NCBI GenBank assembly: GCA_963803295.1
Contig: CAWDMC010000011.1
Span: 310,001-374,000, forward strand
Source of the DNA: CAWDMC01 sp963803295
GTDB lineage: Bacteria > Acidobacteriota > Terriglobia > UBA7540
Direction of reading: 5' to 3'
DNA: 64,000 nucleotides
The notes under the pieces are model-generated. The model saw only the letters and a list, made by a program, of their open reading frames with translations. It was not told the origin of the DNA and searched no databases. Positions within the stretch are counted from its first letter, which is position 1. The number at the start of each line of letters is the position of its first letter. This document shows, piece after piece, positions 18,207 to 27,400 of this stretch. Made by a program: the position numbers and the translations under genes.

Positions 18207-21200
18207 GAGCGGCCGCCTACGTACTGGCTGGATGACTGCTCTTGTTTGTTGTTCTCAAGCAAAGTCAGCACTTCAGCGTCGGAGAGCTTTTGAAACTCAG
18301 TCAGAAACTGCTGGATATTCCGTTCACCTCGAGCGATGGGTTGTATCCCGGATGATTCTGCCGTCTTCACTGAGTTCTGGCTCATCCCTTCGGCGAGGCG
18401 GGCTATGGTAGGGGCTTCAAATATTCTGCGCAGAGGTAGCCTCGATTGGAGTTCCTCCGGCAGCCGCGCAATGACTCGGGTTGCCGAGAGAGAGTTCCCG
18501 CCCAGCTCGAAAAAGTTGTCGTGGATTCCGACCCGCTCGACTCCAAGTACCTCCGCCCAGATTCCGGCCAGAAGCTTCTCCTCAGGGGTGCGAGGCGCTA
18601 TGAAATCTCCATCCAATTCGGGGCGGGTCTGCTCAGGTGCGGGAAGCGCGCGCCGATCTACTTTCCCGTTGGCTGTCAGCGGTAAGGCATCGAGCCACAC
18701 CAGGACGGAGGGAACCATGTAGTCAGGCAATTTCTGCTCGAGAAAGCTTCTCAGTTCCGTTACTGAAGGCGCCTGGTGTTGACCGGCGACGAGATAGGCC
18801 ACCAGGTGAGCATCGCCAGGCACGTCTTCACGCGCGACAACAACGGCCTCTCGTACTCCCGGATGTCGTGCCAGAATCGTCTCGATTTCACCCAGCTCAA
18901 TGCGAAAGCCTCGAACCTTCACTTGATGGTCGAGCCGCCCCAGCAGGTCAATATCGCCATCCTCCCGGAAACGGGCCAGGTCGCCGGTTTTGTAGAGGCG
19001 CACCCCTGGATCCTCGACGAAGGGATCCGCCACAAAGGATCTGCTGGTTTGATCCCGATCGTTCAGATATCCCCGGCCTACGCCAATTCCCCCGACGCAA
19101 AGTTCGCCGGCCACCCCGATGGGGGTAGGTCTAAGTTCCGAATCCAAGATGTAGAGGCGAGTATTGGCTATGGGGCGACCGATCGACATACGCCGCACTT
19201 CCGCAGCTGGACGCTGGTAGATGGCGCAGTGGCTGACGTCATCGGAACACTCGGTCGGGCCATAGGCATTCAACAGCGGAATATTGGGATACCGGCTTAG
19301 CCACTGGCGGCAGAGTCCGGGGGCCAACGCCTCACCCGTTAGAATCATCCAGCGTAGCGCCTCCAATCTGGGAGAGGCAGGAGATCGGTGTTCAACCTCT
19401 GCGATCACCGCCCGCAGCAGCGACGGCACGAGCTCAAGAATCGACACCTTCGCAAGTTCGACCTGGTCCAGCAGCCTCGCTGGATCACGAACGACCTCGT
19501 CTTCCAAGATGTGGACCTCTGCTCCCACGAGCAAAGCCGCAAGGAGCTGCCATACCGAGATGTCAAAGCACTGCGAAGCAGTTTGGGTCACCACGTCCGC
19601 CGATCCGAGCTTCACGTCCGTGATCTTGGCATACAGATGGTTCAGCATTCCCGCGTGCTCGACCATCGCGCCCTTGGGCATCCCTGTCGAGCCGGAGGTG
19701 TAAATGACATAAGCCAGATCCGCCGGTTTGCAGCGCGGAGGCAGGTTGTGCTCCTCCCGCTCGCGCCGTAACATGTCCTCGATTAGGTAAAGGCGCGGAC
19801 GTTCTTCGCGAGGCCAGGTCTCTAATGCTTGCGATAGAACGGGCAGAAAATTCCGCGTGGTCAGAACCACCGGGCCGCCACTTTGCTTTAAAACCTGACT
19901 CAAGCGGGCCGCCGGATGGTGCGGATCCAAAGGAAGGTATGCGCCGCCTGCTTTGAACACCGCCAGCACGGCCGTCAGCCATTCCAGGTTGCGCTCGGTC
20001 AGGAGAGCTACGGTGACTTCCGGCCCGACCTCCTGTTGCACCAGGAAATGACCCAGGCGGTTGGCGCGAAGGTTTGCCTCCCGGTATGTCAACTGTTCGC
20101 CACGGAAAACGGCCGCAACAGCATCCGGGGTTCGTTCAACCTGGGCTTCAAAGAGTTGAGAGAAAGACTGATGAAGTGGGTATTCAGCCTTAGTGTCATT
20201 CCACTCGACCAGCATCCGCTGCTTCTCTGCCTCGGTCAAAAGTGGAAGCTCGGCCAGGCATTGCTGCGGATTCGCAACCATCGCCTCCAGCAGAGTCCGC
20301 AGATGGCCCAGCATCCGCACGATTGCTGCACGGCTAAATCGGGAGGAACTATAGGTGATCCTCAGGCCTAGTTCCGGACCCGGATTGATCTCGATATGCA
20401 GGGGATAGCCCGAACGCTGCAACGACCATTCGGTAAGGGCCCAGGAGGGATCGCTATCTTCGGGACGATTCCCAAAGACGACGATGCTTTCAAACAAACG
20501 TGAGCCGCGGAACACATCACTCCAGCGCTGCACCTGCACCAGCGGACTGTGTTCGTATTGCCGCGCCTCGATCTGGCCGGCCTGGATCTCATGCAGCCAG
20601 GGCACCAGAGTGTTTTCGGGGGACAAGCGGACACGTATCGGCAGCGTGTTGATGAATAAACCCACCATCGACTCGATCCCGTCAAGATCCGCCTGGCGGC
20701 CGGATACGACGCCTCCAAAAACCACATCCGGCTCGCCACTGTAACGGCTCAAAAGGAGTGCCCAGGCCCCTTGCGCCAGCGTGTTCAAGGTCAACTGATG
20801 CTGCCGCCCCAGGGCCTGCAGGGCAGCCGTGGTTCGCCCTGACAGACTAATCTCTTGATATTCGTAGCCCTCCGCTGACTCAGGCCGATCCTCCTTAGCC
20901 AATTCGTTTCCTCCGAGCGCGGTCGGCAGGCTAAAGCCTTCGAGAGCACGACGCCAGAAAGCCTCCGCCTTGGTCAAATCCTGGTCCTGGAGCCACGCGA
21001 TATAGTCGCGGTACGGTCGAGTGCACTCGAGCTGGGAATCCTGGTTTTGAGAGAACGCCTCGTAGTAGGCGCGGACTTCGTTGATGATCAGCGGCTTCGA
21101 CCAACCATCGAATAGCAGGTGGTGGTTGCTCCAAACCAATTGGTAGGCATCCTCCGCCAGCCGGAAAAGAGCGAGACGCATCAGGGGCGGGCGCGAAAGA

Positions 21201-24200
21201 TCAAAACCGCCTTGCTGTTCTGCCTGAATGTAGGCTGCCAGCAGATCTTTCTGCTTGGCGGCAGGAACCTCGCGCCAGTCCTGCTGTTCCAGGGATACCC
21301 GCACCTGGCGACGGACAACCTGAAACGGTTGGTCAAGGCCTTCCCACACAAAGGCCGTCCTTAGCACCGGGTTGCGATCGATCACTTGCTGCCATGCACG
21401 TTCCAAGGCTGGAACATTCAGCGTACCCTGTAGTGTCAGGCTGACTTGCTCTAAATACTCCCGTGCTCCCGGAGCACTAGCGCAGTGGTAGAGCATGCCC
21501 CGCTGCATCGGGGAAAGTGGATAGGTATCCTCAATCGCTGGGTCATCTCGTAGTTGCTGCAGGGCCGCGAGCGGCCGCTGGCTATCACTCGAGTTCGGGA
21601 CAGCCTGAACCGCCACGTGATCGCCCGCCACCGCGGCCAATTGGGCGATTGTGGGACACTCGAACAGCTGCCTGGCGCTAATCCTAAGGCCAGCCCGATT
21701 GGCGCGAGCCATGGCTTGGATGGCCTGGATGGAGTCGCCCCCCAACTCGAAGAAGTTGTCGTGAATGCCCACATGTTCGAGCCGGAGTACCTGGGCCCAG
21801 ATCTCGGCCAATAACGCCTCCGCGCGGTTCTGGGGAGCAACGAAAGCACCATCCAAATCGGGGCGTGAGGGGTCGGGAGCAGGAAGTGCGCGGCGGTCCA
21901 CCTTGCCGTTAGGGGAGAGAGGCATGGCGTCCAACCTTACAAAAGCCGCCGGTATCATGTATTCGGGCAGCTTCCCGGCCAAGAACTTGCGCAATTCCCC
22001 GATCGCGGGGACATGCTCTGAATCACTGACGATGTAGGCTACCAGGCGTTTGACACCTGGCTCATCCTCTCTGGCCAAAACGATGGACTGACGCACGGCT
22101 GGGTGCTGGTCTAACAGTGCCTCGATTTCCTGCAGTTCGATGCGAAAGCCGCGGATCTTGACTTGATGGTCCAGCCGGCCCAGGAACTCAATTTCGCCCT
22201 CAGGCAGGTAACGCACCAGGTCCCCGGTTTTGTAGAGCCGCGCTCCCGATTCACCAAAGGGATTGGGAATGAATCGGGCCGCAGTGAGTTCCGGACGCTG
22301 CAGGTAGCCGCGGCCCAGTCCGACGCCGCCCAGGTACAGTTCGCCCGGAACGCCGACCGGAACTGGGTTCAAATGGGCATCCAGGATATAGGTCTGGATG
22401 TTGGCAATGGGCCGGCCGATCGGGACCGTTCGCTTCGCCCCTTCGGGCGTGCAAAGCCAGTAAGTTACATCGACGGAAGCTTCCGTAGGCCCGTAAAGGT
22501 TGTGCAGGGTTGCGTTCAACCGGGCGATGAAGTGCTGCTGCACTTCAAGCGGAAGGGCCTCTCCGCTGCAAATCACCTGTCGCAGGCTCCGGCACACCTC
22601 CAGCCCAGGCTCGTCCAGGAAAACCCGAAGCATGGAAGGCACGAAATGGAGTGTGGTGATTCCATGCTCCGCGATCAGCCTCACCATGTAGGCGTTGTCC
22701 TTGTGACCGTCAGGCCGGGCCACTACCAGGCGGGCACCATTGAGGAGAGGCCAGAAGAACTCCCAAACCGATACGTCGAAGCTAAACGGCGTTTTCTGTA
22801 ACACTCGATCGACTTCGGTTAACTGGTATGCCTCCTGCATCCACAAGAGCCGGTTGCAGATCCCCCGATGCGCGACCATGGCACCCTTGGGCTGACCGGT
22901 TGAACCCGAAGTGTAGATCACGTAGGCCAGATTGTCGGGAGCGACGCCGCTGACGGGGTTCACTTCTCCGGCGCGGCCAATCGTCGGCCAGTCGGCGTCA
23001 ACGCGGATGACCACTGCTTGGTGTTTGGCCAACCGGCCGGCAAGCCGTGCCTGAGTCAGGAGGACCGGCACCCGAGCATCTGTCAGCATAAAGGCCAGGC
23101 GGTCCTGCGGGTAGGTGGGATCCAGCGGGACATAGGCCGCTCCGGCCTTCAGAATGCCCATTAACCCAACCACCATCTCGAGCGATCGCTCCATGTAGAT
23201 TCCAACCAGGGTCTCCGGCCCAACTCCTAAGCTGCGCAGATGATGAGCCAGTTGGTTGGCCCGGGTGTTCAATTGGCGGTAGGTCAAGTGCTCATCTTCG
23301 AAGACGAGCGCGATAGCGTCAGGCGTTTTCTCAACCTGGCCTTCAAACAGTTGGTGGAGGCACTGATCTTGCCGGTAGTCTTTTCGGGTGTCGTTCCAGT
23401 CCACAAGCACTTGCTGCCGTTCGAAGTCCGTCAGGAGCGGTATCATTGAAGTTCGCTGTTCCGGATCGACCAGGGCGGCCCGGAGGAGGGTCTGATAGTG
23501 TCCCAGCAGCCCCTTGGCAGTGGCGGCGTCAAACAACTCGGTGTCGTAAACCAGATCAACCAGGAGCTTGTCATCGATCTCGGTGACGTTCAGATGAAGA
23601 TCAAACTCCGCGAAGCTGACGGGAGGAGGAAGCAACTCGACCGTCAACCCGTGCAGCGGCGGCAAGCTGATGCTCCGCTCCATGTTAAAGGTTACATTTA
23701 CGATGGGCGACCGGCTCGGATCCCTGGGTAGATACAGTTTTTCGATTAGCCTCGCAAAGGGGTAGTCCTGATGCTCGTAGGCTTCGAGCAACATGGCCCT
23801 GACCCTGGCCAGATACTCGGCGAAGGTCGGATCCCCGCTCAGCTGACTTCGCATCGCCACCAAGTGAGAACAGTAAGCCACCAAGTGTTCGCTGCCGGGC
23901 GCAGATCGGCCTGAAACGGGGAACCCAATCACGACGTCATCTTGATCCGTGATCCGGTGTAGCAAGGTTAGGTATCCCGCGAGAAGGGTCATGAACAACG
24001 TGCAACCTTGCCGCTTGCTAAGCTGTTTCAGTTCCCGGTAAACAGCGGCATCAAGCGCGAGACTCTGTCTCGCGCCGTGATAGGTCTTCACGGGTGGTCG
24101 AGGACGGTCCGTAGGCAACTCCAGGACTGGAAGGGTGCCGGAGAATTTATCCAGCCAATAGCCTTCCTCGACCGCCATTTTCTCAGTGTTAATCTCGGTT

Positions 24201-24454
24201 AACTGCCATTGCACATGCTCAGTTAATTGCATCGGTGAGGGCAGTTGGGAATCCCGGGCTTCGCACTCTGCGGTATAAAGGGAGCTAACCTCCTGCACGA
24301 TCAATCCCATTGACCATCCGTCGATTACGATGTGGTGCGCAGTGAGAACCAGTGTGTGCCTTTGTTCCTGCGTCTTGAGAACGTTGACAGACCAAAGCGG
24401 CGCGGTCGCCAGGTCAAAACGGCGCTGGCCCTCCTGGATGAGCCAAGCCTCCAC
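18203..24454 (-). CDS. NRPS, (C)-A(Ser)-PCP-C-A(X)-PCP; downstream part of the PKS-NRPS polypeptide
   Basis: The ORF encodes 2083 residues from a GTG inside a condensation domain. It has the C-domain remainder at 1-340 (HHIVIDG 40-46), A at 365-860, PCP Ser908 (FFELGGDS), C at 975-1400 (HHLLFDG 1111-1117), A at 1430-1940, PCP Ser1988 (FFELGGNS) and an approximately 60-residue C-terminal tail that may be a docking helix. The first A code reads D-V-W-H-I-S-L-V-D-K, close to serine domains. The second reads D-I-W-E-I-T-A-D-D-K; Glu278 also occurs in ornithine and diaminobutyrate codes, so a diamino acid such as Dap is proposed. The missing first third of the C domain is encoded at the end of the upstream PKS ORF, so the GTG start is an artefact of a +1 frameshift at about 24457. 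Confidence 0.93.
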   Translation of the reverse strand: MEAWLIQEGQRRFDLATAPLWSVNVLKTQEQRHTLVLTAHHIVIDGWSMGLIVQEVSSLYTAECEARDSQLPSPMQLTEHVQWQLTEINTEKMAVEEGYWLDKFSGTLPVLELPTDRPRPPVKTYHGARQSLALDAAVYRELKQLSKRQGCTLFMTLLAGYLTLLHRITDQDDVVIGFPVSGRSAPGSEHLVAYCSHLVAMRSQLSGDPTFAEYLARVRAMLLEAYEHQDYPFARLIEKLYLPRDPSRSPIVNVTFNMERSISLPPLHGLTVELLPPPVSFAEFDLHLNVTEIDDKLLVDLVYDTELFDAATAKGLLGHYQTLLRAALVDPEQRTSMIPLLTDFERQQVLVDWNDTRKDYRQDQCLHQLFEGQVEKTPDAIALVFEDEHLTYRQLNTRANQLAHHLRSLGVGPETLVGIYMERSLEMVVGLMGILKAGAAYVPLDPTYPQDRLAFMLTDARVPVLLTQARLAGRLAKHQAVVIRVDADWPTIGRAGEVNPVSGVAPDNLAYVIYTSGSTGQPKGAMVAHRGICNRLLWMQEAYQLTEVDRVLQKTPFSFDVSVWEFFWPLLNGARLVVARPDGHKDNAYMVRLIAEHGITTLHFVPSMLRVFLDEPGLEVCRSLRQVICSGEALPLEVQQHFIARLNATLHNLYGPTEASVDVTYWLCTPEGAKRTVPIGRPIANIQTYILDAHLNPVPVGVPGELYLGGVGLGRGYLQRPELTAARFIPNPFGESGARLYKTGDLVRYLPEGEIEFLGRLDHQVKIRGFRIELQEIEALLDQHPAVRQSIVLAREDEPGVKRLVAYIVSDSEHVPAIGELRKFLAGKLPEYMIPAAFVRLDAMPLSPNGKVDRRALPAPDPSRPDLDGAFVAPQNRAEALLAEIWAQVLRLEHVGIHDNFFELGGDSIQAIQAMARANRAGLRISARQLFECPTIAQLAAVAGDHVAVQAVPNSSDSQRPLAALQQLRDDPAIEDTYPLSPMQRGMLYHCASAPGAREYLEQVSLTLQGTLNVPALERAWQQVIDRNPVLRTAFVWEGLDQPFQVVRRQVRVSLEQQDWREVPAAKQKDLLAAYIQAEQQGGFDLSRPPLMRLALFRLAEDAYQLVWSNHHLLFDGWSKPLIINEVRAYYEAFSQNQDSQLECTRPYRDYIAWLQDQDLTKAEAFWRRALEGFSLPTALGGNELAKEDRPESAEGYEYQEISLSGRTTAALQALGRQHQLTLNTLAQGAWALLLSRYSGEPDVVFGGVVSGRQADLDGIESMVGLFINTLPIRVRLSPENTLVPWLHEIQAGQIEARQYEHSPLVQVQRWSDVFRGSRLFESIVVFGNRPEDSDPSWALTEWSLQRSGYPLHIEINPGPELGLRITYSSSRFSRAAIVRMLGHLRTLLEAMVANPQQCLAELPLLTEAEKQRMLVEWNDTKAEYPLHQSFSQLFEAQVERTPDAVAAVFRGEQLTYREANLRANRLGHFLVQQEVGPEVTVALLTERNLEWLTAVLAVFKAGGAYLPLDPHHPAARLSQVLKQSGGPVVLTTRNFLPVLSQALETWPREERPRLYLIEDMLRREREEHNLPPRCKPADLAYVIYTSGSTGMPKGAMVEHAGMLNHLYAKITDVKLGSADVVTQTASQCFDISVWQLLAALLVGAEVHILEDEVVRDPARLLDQVELAKVSILELVPSLLRAVIAEVEHRSPASPRLEALRWMILTGEALAPGLCRQWLSRYPNIPLLNAYGPTECSDDVSHCAIYQRPAAEVRRMSIGRPIANTRLYILDSELRPTPIGVAGELCVGGIGVGRGYLNDRDQTSRSFVADPFVEDPGVRLYKTGDLARFREDGDIDLLGRLDHQVKVRGFRIELGEIETILARHPGVREAVVVAREDVPGDAHLVAYLVAGQHQAPSVTELRSFLEQKLPDYMVPSVLVWLDALPLTANGKVDRRALPAPEQTRPELDGDFIAPRTPEEKLLAGIWAEVLGVERVGIHDNFFELGGNSLSATRVIARLPEELQSRLPLRRIFEAPTIARLAEGMSQNSVKTAESSGIQPIARGERNIQQFLTEFQKLSDAEVLTLLENNKQEQSSSQYVGGRS

Positions 24455-27400
24455 TCTTCGTGTCGCGCTCCGCCGGATCCAAATGCGAGAAGTCGATCAA
24501 AGGCACATCGACCGTCAGCGCCGGGAGAATTTCCTGGACGTCGCCGTTGCGGCCGATTCTGGTCCGGAGCGCCTCATGACGGTCCGCGACCTTTTGAAAA
24601 GCCCGCCGAAGCGCCCTCAACTGAAGAGGACCTCGCAGTTCCAAGGTCACCGTCTCGTGAGCGGCCTCTCCCATCTGCACCAGCATCCAGAGGTTCCTTT
24701 GGGATTCGGTCAGAGGTGCAGTCCGCATACTTGGGCTTTTCGGCTTGCCGTCTCTGGAAGCGAGCGAATCCGCCGAAGGAAGCAGGAAACCGCTCTTTCG
24801 CATCTCGGCAACGCTTTCTTTAACCGCTTGCGCGACTCGATCGATGTCGGCGGCGGTGTGCGACATGGACAAGAAACAGTTGCGCCCTTCCCAGAGGTAG
24901 ATTCCCTTCTCCACTAACTGATAGAAGAACAGGTCTGCGTCTTCGGCGAAGGTAAGCTGGAAAGGCCAGGCAAAGCGGAACAATGAACCACACTGGGCAA
25001 TGCGGATCGGCACAGCTTCCCTTTCGAAATGAGCATCTAGCATGTCAGCTAGCTCGTTGGACCGTTCATTCAGCCGTTGCTGAAGCGCCGGCCCCGCAGA
25101 CTTCAGGCGCTTGAGCACGGCCCGCGCCGCACTCATGGCGAGCGGGTGCTTGCAAAAGGTGCCGGAGTAGAATGTGGTTTTGGCTTCAGGATAGGAAAGG
25201 TCTCCGTATTGCCACATCCCGCCATCGATTCCATCCATGAACCTTCTGCGTCCGGCGACGGCTCCGATGGGCATGCCGCCACCGATTACCTTGCCGTAAG
25301 TGGCCAGGTCCGCGTCAATCCCAAACCAAGCCTGTGCGCCGCCGGGGTGGACGCGAAATCCAGTGATTACTTCGTCGAAAATCAAGGCTGCTCCGGCGTC
25401 CTTCGTGATTTTCCGAACTTGCTGCAGAAAGTCCTGGGGTTGGAAATCGGGGCGTCGGCTCTGCACCGGTTCGACCAGAACGGCCGCGAGTTCGTGCCTA
25501 GACGCTTGGAGGATCTCAAGAGACCGGGGACTCCCATAGTTCAGCACGAGGATGTCGTCAACCATGCCTTGGGTTACTCCGGGCGCCACGGGACACGACT
25601 GCAGCGTGCCGTTTGAGGTCTGTGCTTTGGCCAAGACACTGTCGAAAGCGCCGTGATAGGAGCCTGCAAAGATAACCACCTTCGAGCGGCCGGTCGCCGT
25701 GCGGGCCAGGCGCAAAGCGGTCATAACCGATTCTGTGCCGCTGTTGCAAAAGGTCACCCGCTCCATTCCCGTCAGATCGCACATCAGCGCGGCAACCTCG
25801 CCCGCCAACTCCGACTGTGGTCCCAGTTGCATTCCGAGCTTCAGCTGCTCCTCAATAGCCTCCTGAATAAAGGCTTCGCCGTGACCAAAGAGATTGGCGC
25901 CAAAGCCCATGGTGAGATCGATGTACTCATTGCCATCCACATCCCAGATCTTCGAGCCTTGCGACCTCGCCGCCACGATGGGGTAACACATTTCCTTCGT
26001 GGAAAGGCGGAAATTCAGCGAATTTCGCAGATCCGCGTGTACGGACCGATGCTCTTGCGCCAGGCGTTTGGAGGTCCGGGTACGTTCGGTATAGCGCAAG
26101 GTCAGTGACCGGAGGTAGGCCTGCTGCCCGGCGTTCCAGTCTTTGATGGTTCCTGGCTTGATGGGGCGATAAGGAGTGAAAGGTTCCGCCGTGGTCTTCT
26201 CTGGTTCGCCGTTGCTTCCTTGGGCGATGGCGGGATTCGCCGCGGTCACCGGACTGTCGGCGGCTCCAACGGGCAACTCGACAGCAGGTGGCATTGAGCC
26301 CTTATTAAGAAGCTCGGCGGGGTTCGCTTCCGAGGACTGCGAGTGCTTCGCGGCCACACCGTTTGAGCGCAAGACTTCGACCTGCTGCCGCATGAGCTGA
26401 GAAAGTACCTCGAGCTGTTGAGCCATGATTCTCTCAAGTGGTGTCTCGGGTGCCGATGATGCCCCATTGCTGTGGGCGACCGGATGCACGGCAGCGTCCG
26501 CAGGTTTGGGAGCGGGAGGCAGTAACGTTGCCTCCGCCTCCGCACGAGGTGGGGTTGCCAACGCCACTTCTGGAGACAGGGTCCGGTCGATGTAAGTCGC
26601 CAGGGCGTCCAGCGTGGTCAATTCTTCAAACAGCTGGCGAATGGTCAGGTGGATTCCATATGTCTTCTCGATGGTGCGGACAGCGTCCAGGAGAACCAGG
26701 GAATCAGCGCCCAATTCGAGAAGAGGGGCGTGAATATCGATTTCAGTCGCACCTATCTCCAGGAGCCTGACAACGATCTCGCGCAGTGTCGCGAGAATCG
26801 TATCCCTTCTGGCGGTCAAAAGCGGCGCGACAGGTAGAGATTCCGAAGCCCGAACATCAGTTTGAATATTCATAGCGTTTGGCTCTTTCGTCTTTGGGTT
26901 GGAAAGTGGGTCATTCCCGGTTGCCTGAACATTCTGGCGGGACATTGTCTTGGCGAAACTTGGTCTGTTGGTAGACTCGATCCAATAGCGCCTTCGCTCA
27001 AACGGATAGGTGGGCAGCGAAACGCGGTGGCGCGGGTAGTCGCGCTCGAAACCAGCCCAGTCCGCGTCTACTCCCTGCACGTGCAGTGCTCCCAGACTCT
27101 CTAGCAGTGGGACCCAATCGCTTTGTCCCGGCTTCAGGGAAGCCAGCCACGTCCCCGTACCCTTGGGTAAACACCTTTTGCCCATGCCCAACAGCGAAGG
27201 GGTGGGGCCGAGTTCCAGAAACACCTGATAGCCTTCTTCCGAGAGGCTTTCGATTCCCTTGGCGAACTGCACCGTCTCGCGAACATGGCTCCTCCAGTAG
27301 CTCGCGCCAGGAACCACGCCGTCATCGAGTCGCCTACCCGTGAGGTCGGAAAAAAATGCGACGCGGGGGCTCTCAAAATTGAGCGCGTGCGCAGCTTGCT

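Noticed and set aside
24452..24454. GTG as a genuine start of a separate NRPS gene
   Set aside because: It lies within a C domain, has no ribosome site, and the missing domain portion is encoded just upstream in the other frame.
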